This document shows, piece by piece, positions 26,459 to 41,000 of a stretch of DNA of 64,000 nucleotides (its first letter is position 1; each line of letters starts with the position of its first letter). The DNA lies in assembly GCA_016707205.1 (NCBI GenBank), contig JADJHZ010000007.1, positions 195,526 through 259,525 on the forward strand, given 5' to 3'. Source of the DNA: Haliscomenobacter sp. (GTDB lineage: Bacteria > Bacteroidota > Bacteroidia > Chitinophagales > Saprospiraceae). The notes below the pieces were generated by a model, which worked only from the letters and a program-made list of their open reading frames with translations, was not told the origin of the DNA and did not search any database. Made by a program: the position numbers and the translations under genes.

Positions 26459-29400
26459 TCAGAATTCCAATCGGACTACTTTTAAGGAAATCTTCGATCC
26501 ATCTGAGTTGCGTATGGTCAGCAGGTATACGCCGCTGGCCCAGCCAGTCAGATCAATGTCTTTTTTCACTTTCAACACCTGATCTGCCCTTCCGTCGTAA
26601 ACCGTCTGCCCCATGGGGTTCGATAATTCGAACGTGAGCGTTTCTCTTTTATACAGGTCTATTTCTACGGTCAGCAAGTCCATCACCGGGTTGGGGTAAA
26701 TCAGGATGCGCTCGGCAAAGTCGGGCAAATCCAGCACGGCGGTTGGCCTGGCCATCACGGTGATGGCGGCCCGGCAGGAATCCCGGTTGCCCGCAGCATC
26801 GGAAACCGTTAACGTGACCATCTGCTGACCAATATTCATGCTGTCAAACCGGCTGCGGCTCAGGGTGAAGGACGCCAGGCTGCAATTGTCGCTGGAGCCT
26901 GCATCGATCCATCCGGCAGGGAGGATAGCCTGGCCGGCGCCGTCGAGGATGATGACCGTGTCACGGCATCGGGCAACGGGCCGAACCGGATCGTTGACAG
27001 TCACGGTCGTTTCACAGGATGCGGTGTTTCCGTTGAAATCCGTTCCGGACAAACGGACGAGCCGGGGGCCGATATCAGCACAGCTAAACGCCGTTCGGCT
27101 AAGCGCCAGCTTTTGAATGCCGCAACCGTCGAAGCTGTTTTCATTGACCATAGCGGTATTCAAGGTGGCGGTTCCTTCTGCATTCAATGCAAGCGTTGCC
27201 GGTTTGCACTTCATGGCCGGCGCCGTTTTGTCTACATACGTCACGTCGAAGGCGAACGTATCCCGGTTCCCGAAGTTATCCTGAGCGACGTAGGTCATCC
27301 GGACGGTGGTATTGGCGTCGATAGGGTCGCCCGGATTTAATCCAGTAAGTGCGGGACTAAACTGGAAGGAGCTGACTTTTTGCTCAGGCAGGTAGTTGGC
27401 GACGATAAAGGGCTTGAACGATTCAACCGTTAAGGGGATGGAGCAGTTGGTTCCCACCGGCAGGGTGTCTTCCCCAAAGTAGGCAAAGGTGAAGAAATTA
27501 CCCTGACCACCGCACACCGGGTGGCCGGTTCCTTCCACGCGCACGGTTCGGACGGTTTCAGCAGTGCAGCCTGGGTCCTGGGCATTGCCGGGGGCGGCAG
27601 ATCCTGCGTCGAAGCGGTATTTGACGGTATGTTTTCCTGTCCCCAGGGTTGCCGGATTAAACGTTATGGCAGGTTGTCCATTGATGGTAAAAGAACCTGT
27701 TCCGGTTGCGCCTCCTGCTGATCCTTTCAATGGCGTCGCGTTTTGGGTTTGGCAGTATGCGTCATCCAGGCCGGCGATTTCAGGGGCCGGATAATAGCAG
27801 GTATTCGCCAGCGGAATGGTCAGACCCGGATAGGCAGGGCTTTTAACCCGGACCAGATACCCGATCCCGCTTTGGTGAATGCCTTTCAACCTGTAACGGC
27901 CTGAGCCCGCAGGCGACTCGGGCAACGTGGTGTTGCGGGGAAAAGGCAAATTGGCCGACGGATTCAGCAAGGTTGCCGTATCGATTTGCCATAATTCCCC
28001 GGAACGGGAAATGACGGTAACCTCTTCGTCAAACCATCCATTCCCCCGGCAGGCGCAAGGCGTCGTCACCGTGGTTCCCTCTGTGTTGACCACCCGGATC
28101 TGGCAGATGGAAGAAGGCAGGATGCGCACCTTAAAGGCGCAGGATGCGCTATTGCCCAGGCGATCGAACACGAGCATCTGCAAGGTCTGTATGCCGGTGT
28201 CGGCGCAGGTGAAGTAGGAGGGTGAAAATAAAATTTTGCCACCCTGCAGTTATCGGAGAGGAAAGGCCGAAGCATCGTCTCGGTAATGGCCAGCTTTCCT
28301 GTCGTGTCAAGGCGGAAAGCAGGCAGGGCATTGCATAGTATCTGGGGCACAAGGGTATCCAGCCGGTAGGTAGTGAAGATCAGGCTGTCGCACCCGTTGG
28401 CTGCCATCAATTTCCTGGTCCGGATGCCCAGTTGCGCGGTATCGCAGGTCAGGGAATCCAGGAAAGTAGTTACCGGATTCGAATAGGTCAGCACTACGGA
28501 ATCTGTTTGGATACACCCCAGGGAATCTTTTCCTTCCAGGTAGTACACCGTACGCTGGGTAATAATTGCCACAGGGTTGGCAATTTTCGAATTGCTTAAC
28601 CCTTGCGACGGAGCCCATTGGTAGGTCTGTGCACCGCTTCCTTGCAGGGCAATGCCCTGATCGCTGCAGGCTACCTGATCGGGGCCCGCATACACTGGCG
28701 GCAAACGATGGATTTTCAACAGGAAGGTGTCTTTAAGGGAGGATCCTTTTGCTGTGTCCTGGATCAGGATTGCACAGTCCGGGCATCCGGCAAATTGAGG
28801 CTGGGTTTTCCAGCCCAGTTTTCCGGCAGTGGCAGGGATTGTATTCCCCAGCAACGACAACGGTTTTCCGGCGCCGGGATAGAAATACACGTTCACGGCG
28901 TCTACCTGGCTGGCTGCCCATTGGATATAAATGCTGTCGCCTGCGCAGTAACGGTCCAGTATTCCGTAAAGGGCGAGTGCTGGCAGGTCGTTTAGATAGA
29001 TGGTTTTTTCGGCTTTCGCTTTTTCTGCTTCCTGGTTGCCGGTCTGGTCGGTGGCGCGCACGTAGATGCCGTATCTATGGCCGGGCGTTCCGGCAAAATC
29101 GATCTGCTGTTCCGAAATGCCTTCCTTGTAAGGGGTAAAGGGCCCTCCGTCGTCGGATGCGTAGATGCTGTAATTCCGGATTCCGGACCCGCCGGGGTCG
29201 TCTGAGCCGTTCCATGTCAGCGTGACGACGGGAATGTCCAGGGTAACGGTGCTGGTGTCGGCAAGCCGGCTTTGAGGGGCTACCGCATCGATGACGTTGA
29301 AGATCTGTGGGGTTGCGATGGTTTCGTTAAGGTCAAAAACGATGGCTGCTTTGGCGAGAACAGAGTCTCCTGTCGGCGCAGTTTTCCTGGGCGCAATAGT

Positions 29401-32400
29401 AAAGGTCGCAAAGCCTTCTCCTTTATGGGTTTTGGGGTCGTTGACGGGAAGCAGGCCGAGTTGCGGATTAGATGGCGCCAGCCCGGTCTGCGGGTCGATG
29501 GATTCGAAAATCCAGAAGATCCTGTTCTGGGTGACATCGATGCCCGCGGTGACGTCGACCAGAATACCCAGGGAATCGCGCAGGTTGAGGCGTTCGCTGT
29601 AGAACGCGGAATTAGCGGGCACGTGGAAGCGCTGGTTAGCAAAACCAAAGTCGCCGAGGCGCATGGAGAACAGGTTCAAACTGGGATCCGGATGATGCTC
29701 AACCACTACTTTCTGAGCAGGAGCGGTAGCGAATTTCGGGTCGTTCTCAAAGCGGATCGTGTAGGGCAAGGGTTCGTTGACCGACACCCAGCGCGGTTCC
29801 CCGTATCCTTCCGGACCAATGATATCATTGGGGTCCCTGGAAACAATGATGGTCGTCCGGCGCACCTGGACGGTGGCATTGGCCGTACAGCCGTTGGCGT
29901 CGGTGACGTTCAATGGGTAATCGCCCGGGCTGGCGACGGTTTTGCGGCCCCCTTCCCAACTGAAGGTGTAAGGCTGCGTGCCACCGGTGGCCGAAGCGGT
30001 GAGTTCGATTTGCGCGATATTTTGCCCTATGGAAATAGACAGGTTGGAACTTCCGTTTACGGAAACTTTCAGCGGCTTGGGATCGTCGACGGTAGCCGAA
30101 CCGGTAGCCGTCACTTTGCAGGCGCCCGAGCCGGAAGTGACGGTATAGGAGTACGTTCCTGCTTTGAGGTTGGTGCGGGTTAGTCCGCCGCTTTCTCCGT
30201 CGCTCCAACTGGCTTCGTAGCTACCCTGGCCGCCTTTGACGGTCAGTTCAATTTTCCCGCCGCCCTTCTCGGCACAGGCAGAGGTGCTGGTTTTTGCGCT
30301 TACCTGGAGTGGGATAGGGGAATCGTTGATTACTACGCGGGTTTCCCCTTTGTAAAGACAATTATCTAGCTCGAATTGGATTTGGGCTTGGTACGTTTCT
30401 GTTTTCTCAGGGAAGATCTCGTGTGGTCCGGGGCCGGTTTTTCCCAGCTCCGGCCAATAAATATGGGAATCATATTTGGTCGTTGGGGCGCCATAGGCAT
30501 CAAAAACCTTTGCGCTTAAGACCACTTTTTCTTTTGGGCAAGTATAAGATGGGCTTGCCGTTACCTTGATGTCTAGATTAGTTATTAGTAGTTGAATGTA
30601 ACTTTCGCCTTTACAGGAGCCGTCTGTTACCGTAAGCCGGTAAAAGGTCGATACACTGGGCGTCACTTTTCGGGTAGGCCCGGTTTCGCCATTATCCCAT
30701 TTATATTTGGGATTTTTTGCGCCTTTTGCGGTACCTGTCAGTTGAACTTCGACGCCCGGGCAGAAACTATTTTTATTTTTGGTAATGGAGACCTCCAGGT
30801 CGCCCACTTGAACTTCCTTGGAAGCTTCTCCTTCACAGCGGGTTCCTGCAGGAGAGACAAGAGTCACCGTAACGTTGTAAGTAGTCGTACTTTGCAGATT
30901 AGGCACGGTAATTTCGGCATCGGCGCTTCCTGTGCTCCACTTGAATTCGGTTTGAGTGGGGTGCTGGGTCAGGTAGGTAGTCTTGAGCTTAACTTCCTGG
31001 CCTTTACAGACGGTTTCAGGATCGGCAATGATGGAAAAATCCGGTTTCCTCCAAACATGAACCTCCTTACTATCTGAAGCTTTACAATTGGAATCATCCG
31101 TTAAGGTAACCGAGACACGTGGCACGATCCCTAATGCAATGGCTGTGGAAGCGGTCAGCGTAGCCGAGCTCCCTTCTGCCGAGGGGCTGACTGCGATATT
31201 AAACCCATCCCAGGAAAATTTGGGATTGGTTCCGGCGGTATAGGTTGTGGTAGCCTGGATGGTGGCATCCATGCAAAAATCGGTTTGGTCCAGATGGAGC
31301 TTTAGCTCAGGCCCAATCACGGTAATCTGAAGGGAAGCTTCTCCTTCGCAGCCGATATCGTCGGTAGCGACTACCCGAAACGATTTGGTTTTATCGGTCT
31401 GATCGCCGCTCAGATGGAACAACTCGCTTGTGCCTAAGAGATCAACAAACCGGAGTCCGGTGATCTGCTTCCCGTCGAGGTACCGCTTTACGTCTTTAAC
31501 CGCAAGAGGAGTTCCTTTTTCGTCGGTAAAGGTAGCGGTGACCTTCACGTCGTCATTGCGGCAAATGGGGAGCGTCTTATCGGTAGCCAGCGACACCCTT
31601 GGGCTGGGGTGGACTTTCAGATCATGGGAGGCAGTGGCCTGGCAGGTGGCGCTGCCTTTCAGGGTGACTGTGACCGTGTATTTCCCCGCCTGATTGAGTT
31701 GGATTTTAGGCAAAGGCAGGTTTTGGCCGTCAATAGACTTGCCGTCGGGCGTGCTCCATTTGAATTCGTAGTCGTTGGGGTCTCCCTGCGCCAGGTTGGC
31801 TTGAAGGGAAATATCCGCCCCTTCGCAGGCGTCTTTCGGCCCGTTGATCGTGATCTGGGGCGCCGGGTACACCTTGACATCGATTTTTACGTCGGCTTTG
31901 CATCCGGTCGTTTTGCCGGTGATCCGGATGGTGTATGCACCCGAGTGGGTATTTGCCTGGGCGTTGGAGATGGTCAGGTTCTGGATTTGTTGCTTGCTTC
32001 CGTCGGGAAGGGTCCATTCAAAATCAAACCCACTATCGTCGCCGCTTGCGGTGGCGGTCAGTTTCAGTTCCTCCCCTTCGCAGATCGGCTGATTGGAAGC
32101 GGCCGTGACTTTGTGTTCGGGGTAGACCTCCACTAAAACAGAGGCATATCCTTCGCAAGTATTCGCATCCGTAACGGTCAGTTTATAGGTCTGATTAGAA
32201 TGCAGGGGCCCAACTTCGTGGTTAGGTTGGTCGTTTGAAGCGGGATCCCATTGGTAAACAAAGGGGCCTGTGCCGCCTTTGATGGAGGTTTTGATCACTG
32301 CTTTTTCTCCCGGGCAAATCGCCTTGTCGGTCCAGGCGCTCACCAGGGGTGCGTCAAATACCCGGACCGTAAATTCCGCGGTTGCAAGGCAGCCGTTCGC

Positions 32401-34970
32401 ATCTTCCATGGTGACTTTGTATACCGTTTCGGCATTGGGCCGGTCCTGTATTTGCGACCCGTTGTCGGTGATACGGGTCCCCCGGTTCCAGGTGAACGTA
32501 AATGGCCCGATACCTGCCGTGCTTCTTGCCGTCAGGGTGACGAGTTCGTCCGGGCATACGGGGTTTCTGCTGGCCGTGATCTGAACCTGAGGGATGTCCA
32601 CCAGAATAGTAACCTGAGCCGAATCGACGCAGCCGATGAAGTCGGTCACGGTAAGGCCGTAGGTGGTAGTGGTTTTGGGATGATCTTCCACGGTCGTCAA
32701 AATTCCCAGGTTATGGCTCCAACGGAAAGAATAACCCGGTACGCCTCCCGTTGCTTCGCCCGTGAGCCGTACGGCATCTCCCTCGCAAACAATCGTTTTG
32801 GAGGGTATAATCCGAACCAACGGGTCAGATATCCGAACGATTGTCGTATCGGTGTCCCGGCACATCCGGGCGTCCTGCGCCACGACGATATAGAAGGAGG
32901 TTGCGGTAGGAGTTAGCCTGAAAAAGGCCGTATTGCTGACTTGATTCGCCGGGGAAATCGACCCCTGGAACCAGCTATACGTATAGGGTTCGGTCCCTCC
33001 GCTGGCTTGGGAAGTAAGTAAAAGGCTGTCGCCCAGGCAAACGGTCCGGCCGATGCTGGCCTGGACCTCCACCTTGATCACCTGCGCGTCGATCGAGGCG
33101 GTGGCGGTACATCCGGTATTGAGGTCGGTCACTGTGATCCGGTAGGTTCCGGAGTGCTGAACTCCAGCCGGAGCGATGAGTGGATTTTGGGCTGTGGAAC
33201 TAGCGTTATCCGGGAAGGCCCAGCTGTATCCATAGTTTCCGCTTCCACCGCCTACGGTGGCTGTGAGTTGAAGCCCTGCGCCAACGCAGACCGGGCTGTT
33301 GGAGCCCAGCGTAATTACAGGCTTGGGATTAACCCTTACCGCCACCTGGCCGCTTCCTTCGCATTGGCGGTTGTCGGTTACTTTATAGGTCAGGTTATAA
33401 ACCCCGGCCTGGGAGGCTGAGAATACGGGGTTAACGATATTCGAAGCGTTGAAGGAGCCTCCGTTCGCCGAATTCCACTCGTGCCGGATAAACTGGCCCG
33501 ATCCTCCGGTTGGATTGCCCTGGAGTTGCACCGGATCGTTCGGGCAAGCCGCGTTGGGCGCGGCAGTGGGCTGTGCCTTCGGGTTGTCAAAAACGGTGAT
33601 CTGGACGGTATCCATTCCGGAACACCCCCGGGCGTCGGTTGCCCGGAGCATGAGCTGAAATACTCCGAAGGTATCTGCCTGGAAGGTGGTAATCAGGGAG
33701 TTCAGCGGGTTCAGGTAAACGGTATCTCCCCGCCACCGGAATTGGTAGGCGGGGGTTCCTCCGCTTATCCTGCCTTCGACCTGGAGTTTGGTTCCCCTGC
33801 AAATTTCAGGCGGCTGCGGAATGGTCCGGATTTCTGCTTTGGGGTTTGGATAAACCGTCAGTTCCGCTTTTCTCGAGGTAATGGAGCCACAAGCGTTTTT
33901 GATGACGCAATCGTATTGCCCTGCGTCGGTCAGTTGAACAAATGACAGCCGCAGAGTGTCTGCAGTGGCTCCTGAGATGTTTTGCCCATTTTTTCGCCAT
34001 TGGTACTGGTAGGGTTTGGTCCCCTGGACCTGAACGCCAAAGAAAACGTTTTGCCCTTCGCAAACCGCCGTATCGGCAGGCTGGCGGAGGATGGTCACGG
34101 GGATACATAGAGGGCCGGGCTGAATAGCGAGATCGGAGACCAGGTTAAGATTTAGACTTACGAGAGTTTGGGCATTCGTTCCATTTAATTCTGCCCTCAG
34201 AATTTTATTCCCGCTGGCGATCAGCATGGTGGTTGAGGCGGTAGTCTGGTCGATAGCGATTGCCTCGGGACTGGAAACCGCCGGGGCCGCCAGAAGTTGT
34301 TCAACTCCTGTTCCGTTCGCGTTTGCCCGCATCACCCGGCTACTACCCCGGTCGGTCCAATAAAGTTTTTTATCTGTTCCAATAGCCAGATCGCTGACCG
34401 AGGTGATCCCCGAGCCAATCAGGACTTCTACGGTATCTCCAATGGAATTGGCCTTAAGGATCCGGTTGCCGTCGCCGATATACCATCGAAGGGTGTTGGG
34501 GTCGTAGACTAACGCCCCTGGGGCATTGACCCTGGGTTTGGATATCCAGGTTTCCACTCCGGTTTTATCGGCATTGGCCCGGTTTACCACACCGCTGATA
34601 TCGGTCCAGTAAATTTTTCCGTCCGGGCCTACCACAATGGCTGTGACTGCAGTGATACCGGTCCCTACGAACGTTTCCAAATTCTTCCCATCCAGTTCCG
34701 CCTGGTAAATGCGGGTCCCGTCGCCGATATACAACCGCACGCCCGGATTAATGGCCAGCGCTCCCGGACTGCTCAGCTGGGGGCGTTCGGTAAGGTTTGG
34801 ATATATGCCCCATCGGCAGAAGAACGCTGTAACCGCCCGGCAAGGCTATCTGTCCAGTAAATGGTGTTTTGCCCATTCACCCAGGGAAGGAAAGCGAAGA
34901 GCCAGAGCGCAAGAACTGCCCACGGGCTGCTCATCGGTTGCTGGGTTGATTTATAATTCCTGGTTGCCAT
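26459..34970 (-). CDS. giant secreted YWTD/PKD/HYR protein with T9SS sorting domain (two frameshifts)
   Basis: The gene is read as one of about 2830 residues with single-base frameshifts near 34775-34800 and near 28223; the second is a missing T in a T-run, and the HYR repeat aligns perfectly across it. Start taken at ATG 34968-34970, then a signal peptide (VLALWLFAFLPWVNGQ). Order: a beta-propeller of YWTD-type repeats (first ~310 residues, e.g. IYWTDSLAG, KLYWTDRGSS); about twenty PKD/Ig-like adhesion domains; a conserved DPNDIIGP block; Ig-like domains; HYR-like repeats (NCS/GCG...GN.ASC); and a T9SS type A C-terminal domain (ILIYPNPVMDLLTVEI). It is probably exported by the type IX system and anchored at the surface as an adhesin. 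It starts 47 bp after the stop of the 4410-residue gene. Confidence 0.85.
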
Positions 34971-35016
34971 AGTTCGATCATTTTGAAAGAAAACCATCCT
35001 TTGCCATCCTACCCGC

Positions 35017-38000
35017 TTATTTTACCTCTGCATTGATCAGGGTAAAGAACAGGGCAGCATCCGCTCTGGCATAGACGATCACCGATCCGGAACTGCCCGG
35101 GCGCAGGATGCCGGGAGGGCCGGATTTTTCAGCAAAAAGGAGCTCGAGTTCGGTCTTTTGTTCGTCCAATCCCTGGATGGTCCACGCGATGGGCGCTCCG
35201 CCTAAACTGGAGAGGATGACGCTTGGATTCAGAAGATCCAGGTTGCCCCCATTGGAAAAGTCGATCTGAAGCGCGACGACTTGCCGCGGCCGGGTATTGG
35301 CCGGCGCAGTAAAGTTGGTCAGTAGCAGCGGAGATCCCCCTGATTCGATCTGGAAGGCGTTGTTCAGGGTTGTCATAGCACCTCCGGTTTTGCGGGCACT
35401 CAGGGGATAAAGCCCCGGGGTATGCCCCCGGAGGTCAAACGTGGCAAACACACGGGTTCGATCGACATACCATACGGCGTTGGCCGTTATGGAATTGCTG
35501 TTCGAACCTTCCAACCGGAAGGTCATACCCGGCTCGAATTTTGACCCATCGATCCGGAGCGTGATCTGCCCGCCATTTCCTCCTTTTGCCGCCTGTACTT
35601 TCCGGATCTGGAAAACGAGGATTTCTGCAAGCAGCCGGATGTTTTGCTGCGACCCGTTCCGGGTATTCCCCCGAACAAGGAGGTAATACGTGCCGGTAGC
35701 TAATTCGGGCACAATGATTTCCTGGCGCCCCGAGACGGCTTCTCCGTGAGCGAAATCAAACAGCACCAGGGAGGGAAGGTCCCCAAAGCGCAGATACATT
35801 TCGTTGGCGCCGTTCAGGGTATCCCCACTTAGGGTAAGCAGCATCGTTTCCCCTTGCAGGGTAGACGGCACTTCGATCCGGTAATACAGATCGGTCGAGT
35901 TGGGTAGCGTGGTTTGAACCGTCTCGCCGATGGGCAGGATCTTGACGTTGGCGTGTATTCGGTTTTCGGAAGCAGCCAGGTTGTTCGATTCGTCGCTTTC
36001 CAGGATGTTGTTCAGGATATCCGTGCGGACGAGGATATAGAAATCGCCCGCAGCTACTTTGGTTAAAGGTGCGGTAAGTTCATGCTCCAGCATACTACCT
36101 GGACCGAGGTTGATTTGGGCGTTTCGGGTACCCAAAAGGGCGTCTCCGACGTCCCAGCCGGGATCGGAAGACAAATAAACAGCTTCGCGCATTTGCCCGG
36201 AGGCAGGATTAAGCCCCGAATTTTGCAGTATCCACCGCACGGTAACAGAGGCGCCAGCGAGCGCGGAATCCGGCATCCGCACGTTGAGAACCTGGAGGTC
36301 GGAAGGCGGTGGCTGGGCGATCGAAATAGCGGAAGAAGCCAGGTTATTGGTTTCCCCGAGATGCTCGTATACGGCATTGTTAACATCGGTAGCTGCCAGG
36401 AGGATAAAATTGCCGCTCAGATAGACGGGAAGGAACAAATCGATGGTGTCGGAGTAGGCGTTTCCTGCGTTCAGCTTGCCGGAATGGGCTTTGGCGCCCA
36501 GGATAATATCTGAAGCGTCGAGATCAAAATCATTCGACAGGAAGAAGCGGTCGGACCAGGCGGCGACGGGGGTATTGCCCAGCCCTTTATTCCGGACGGT
36601 CCAGAAGACGCGGACGGTTTGTCCGGCAATGCCGGGGGAGGAGGCATTTAGGGCGGTTATGTGCAGATCGGTGGGCGGTGCAAGGGTAATTTGAATAGGC
36701 TGGATATTTCCGGAAGCATTGCGAAGCGCCCGGTGGTTGTTGCTCCGGTTGGAATCATTATTGAGGCCACTGTAGTCGGCGACAGCCAGCAGGTAGTAGG
36801 TTCCCGAAAGAGATGGGGGAAGGAGGAAACTGCGGGCGGAGGTATAGGTTTGCCCGGCGCCTAAAGGCCCGTACTTCAGCAGGGTGTCCAGCAACAGATC
36901 TGTATCGGGGTGGTAAACCGTATCGGAGGATAGGTAAACTGCATCTACCCACAAGGGGGAGATCGTTTCCGTGCCCGCCTGGTTCCGCACCTGCCACTGA
37001 ACGGTGATGGAACTGCCCGAATTTGCCTGTGACGGGGCCGAAACTTGCACCATGGCCAGGTCAACAGGTGGTTGGGCTTTGATTTCAATTAACGGGCCGG
37101 CCAGATGATTATTCCCTTCCCCGTTGTATTCATAAAGCTGGTTTGCGGCGTCTGTCAGGATGTGCAGGTAGTAACTACCTGTTTTCAGCGTAGCGGGGAG
37201 GCTCACCTGAGAAACAACCGAGTACGCGGAATCTTTGCCCAGCGGTTTATCCTGGATGAATTCCCTGATCAGTTGAGCTGAGGCAGGATTCCAAAGAGCG
37301 CTGGTGCTCAGATATATCCTGTCCCTCCAGTTTTCGTTCGAAGCGGCCCTGGAACCGATATTTTTTACCTCATACGACAAGCCGATCAATTGCCCGGCTG
37401 TGGCATTAGAAGGGTAACTTGCGGTCAGTACGTCGAGATCAACCCAGGGAGAAAGCCTGACGGTGATCGGGCCGGCGCCTGAAGCGCGGTTATTGGATAA
37501 TCGGCCATTTTCGTATATCTGACCATTAGGGTCTGCCCAAACGAACAAATAATAAGCGCCCTGGATGCCATTGGGTAAGCGAAGGTGGAATTGCTTATTC
37601 AGGCTGGCGCCCGCGTCGAGTTCCACTTGCTGGGAATCCCGGCCGATTTGCGCAGCAGCCCCGGGATTAAACGCGCTTTGAGAAGAGAGCCAGACCGTTT
37701 GGGTAAGATAACCGGCGGGCAGTTTTCCTTCGCCTGTATTCTTAAGCGTCCAGCTTACGGTCAGCGTATCCCCGGAATTTCCCTGCGAAGGATACTGAAC
37801 CATGGAAACGGTAAGGTCTGCCGCCAGCAGGCTGATCGAAGCAGTAGCGCGCCGCGTATTATTCCCGTCCAGATTATACTCGTATACCTGATTGTCTGCA
37901 TCGGTATGGACGTAAAGGTAATAAGGACCGGCCAGGCGTTCGGGAGCATTGACGGTGAGGGTAACGGGGTAACTGGCTCCCGGCGTTAGAGGCTGATAAC

Positions 38001-41000
38001 GGACTTGGGCGCCCAGGACAATCGCTTCGGACAGTACGAGACGGACGGGGTTGGGACTCAGGTAGATGACATCTTTCCAGGCGGCTTTGGCATCTGACCC
38101 TCCCTGGTTCTCCACGGTCCATTTAACCGTAAATGAGGCTCCGTTGGTTACGGAAGCCGGGATTTCCAAACTGCTCACGATCAGGTCGGAAGGCGGCGTA
38201 AGGATCACGTTAATTGCTGTGCTGACACCAGCGTTGTTGTTTTCAGCGGCATGTTCGTATTCCTGCTTGAAGAAGTCGGTCAGCACATGCACGTAATGAA
38301 CGCCCGAAATCCCTTCCGGTAACGGAGCCGTGAGCATTTGCGTATAGCTGCTGTCGGGTTGCAACGCTTTGGAAAAGGTCGTTTTTCCCAGGATCGCAGC
38401 ATTGGAAGGATCCAGAACCGCGCTGTTAGAAAAATAGACGTAATCGGTCCATCCTGCAGACCGGGTATTGCCGGTCCCTTTATTGGTAATTTTCCAGGAA
38501 ATGGCAATGGATGCGCCGGAGAAGGCATTATTCGGTACAACGACGCCGGTAACCTGGAGGTCGGGCGGAGGGGTAAGCGAAATGTTGACCGGGGCAAGCG
38601 AAAGGCCAAAATTGTTGGTTTCGTCGCTTTCCGGTATCCGGGTGTACGCGTCGGTTCGGACAAACAGGTAATATTCTCCGGAGATGCCTTCCGGAAGTTT
38701 GACGGTTGCGGAATGGGCATACCCCTGTCCGGAACCGAGCGCACTCAAGTTGGGTACGCTGGCCAGGAGCGGATCGATTTCGCTGGTATAGAAGGGGTCT
38801 GCCGACAGATAGATCGCATCAAACCAGGTAGCGCTTCCTGTGCCGCCTTTCCCGGTGTTATACACTTCCCATGTTAAGTCGGCCGGCTGCCCGGAGAAGG
38901 CTAACGCCGGGATTTGTACTTTGCGTACGGAAAGATCGGGTAAATCGATCAGGGTAAACGATTGAACCGGCCCATCGGTGGCGCAGTAGGGATTTTTTGC
39001 TGAAACCTGCCATTGATATACGGAACCCAGTTCAAGAGCAGGACTCCGGTAGAGGAAGCTGATGTCTTCAAGCCCGGAAGCGGTTGGTTGGGCCGGACGG
39101 CTGGTTCCGTATTTCCACAGGTAGAAGTCGTATTCGGTAGCACCCGTCGACGGCGACCAGGAGAAAGCAATAGGCAGGTTCATTCCCGAAGCGCTGTTTG
39201 CCGGAAGCATGTTGCCTGCGGCTGCCGGGAAGACGAGGTTTTGTACTTCAACGGACAAGGTATCGTTCCCGGGGTGGGTATCCTCGGGTAAAAGGGTATA
39301 GACGTCAAAGAAATAGTTGCCTGGTGCGCTGAGGTTGGCGGTGGCGGTAAAGGTAAATTCGGCGCTTGCCCCCGGCCGGATATTCAAGTTGCCGACGTTC
39401 TGCACTGTTGCCGGTCCTTTGTTTATCCGGTAAGCCACGTTGAAGTTGCTCAAAGCCAATCCGCTGTAGTTCTGTATCCGAATCTTCACCGGTAACGCCG
39501 CTCCTGCGGCGCAGGAAGAAACCGGCGACAACAGGGCGGTTACCCCGGCATCGTCCAGGATATAGCTGAACTCATCGGCGCCAATGTCCGGATAACCGGC
39601 ATTCCGCGCTTCTCCGTCAATGTCGTCTTTTACGGTAGCCAGAGGAGAAGCTGCGCTGTCAAGGGCAGGCTGAAAACAGTGCAGGTCGGTGTTGGAGACA
39701 AACAGGGGATCTGCGGAAATGGACTGGTTGTCTTTGCCCGTCAGGGATTTCCATGCAGACAGGCTGGAGGCTGTGTTGTAGTTCCAGAAGCCAAGTTTGT
39801 TGCCGCTGACGAAGTAGTTGTTGAAGTTCATATTGTCTATGCCGTATGGATTAGGGGCATAGATGGCAAAGCCTCCGCCTGTATTCGAAAAGCTGTTGTT
39901 GACCAGATTCACGTGGTCGGAAGCAGCGATCTGTACGGACTGGCTGTTGGGATTGCTGTTGGTCAGGTGGACGCTGTTGAAGTAAATATCCACATAGGCA
40001 TTGTAATTGCTGTAAAGCCCATTGGCCGGTTGAGTTCCGGCCACATGCACGAAGTTGTTGGCCACGAGTAAGCGATCGGAAGAACTACCCCTACAATCAT
40101 ACAGCCAGATCCCGCTTCCGGCGGCGGCGTTGATCTGGTTTTTCTCGATGCGCATACCTCCGTTGCCATTTTGAGCAAAAATGCCGTAGAAATTGCCGGC
40201 GCTTTGAGACGCGATCTTATTCCCCCGAATGATGGGAGCCTGTTGGTAACGCAGGTAAATACCTCCATTTTGCGGGTTGGCGAACTCGTTGTCTTCAATA
40301 ACTTGGCCTGGTTCGGCTGCTCCTGGCGCCAGGTACAGCCCATAGCCGCCGTTCTCAAACCGGTTTCCCGCCCAGGTATTGAAGCCTCCCGGCGAGGAAG
40401 AGGAAGCATTGATCAGCGGCGAGGCGGCAGCGCTTTCCGACCGAAAGCTATTGCCGAGGAACTGCAGGTTGGAGGCGCTCCGGCGAAGGTCGATCAGAGT
40501 GGCATAAACCGAGCTGCTGGTCCGGAATTGAATCTCCCGGAAGACGGCAAACTGGGTTCCGTCGAGCAGCAGCACATAATTGGACGCTTGTTTTTGCTGG
40601 TCAAAGCGCCACGTAACCGAGGCGGAAGATTCGGGGCGGAAAACAACTGGTTTTTCCTGCCCGGCCCCCCGGATACGGTTCAAAACCACTTGTTCGTTGT
40701 AAATCCCCGGGCGGACTTCGAAGGTTACGGCTCCCAGAACACCCCCTTCGTTAAGGCTCATGACCGCTTCAGCGAAGGAGGTGAAATCCGGTGAAGCGCC
40801 CCCAATGGTATACGTTCCTTCCAGTGCGGGGAACAGGCCGGTAACGGTCGCCGAGTCGTTGGAAGGCTGGAGGTCGGGTTTGCCGTTAGGGGACTCGGTA
40901 TAGGCCAGGATCTCATGTCCAATACCGGCTTTGAAGTTAAACAACCCGGCGGTGAGCGTGTCGGTCTGGCCGGAGGTAAGGATGCCGCTCCAGGGAACGG

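Noticed and set aside
28215..28230. Programmed frameshifting in the T9SS giant gene
   Set aside because: No slippery heptamer plus pseudoknot was recognised, and a single missing T in a T-run explains the break; the second break near 34775-34800 is likewise a one-base change.
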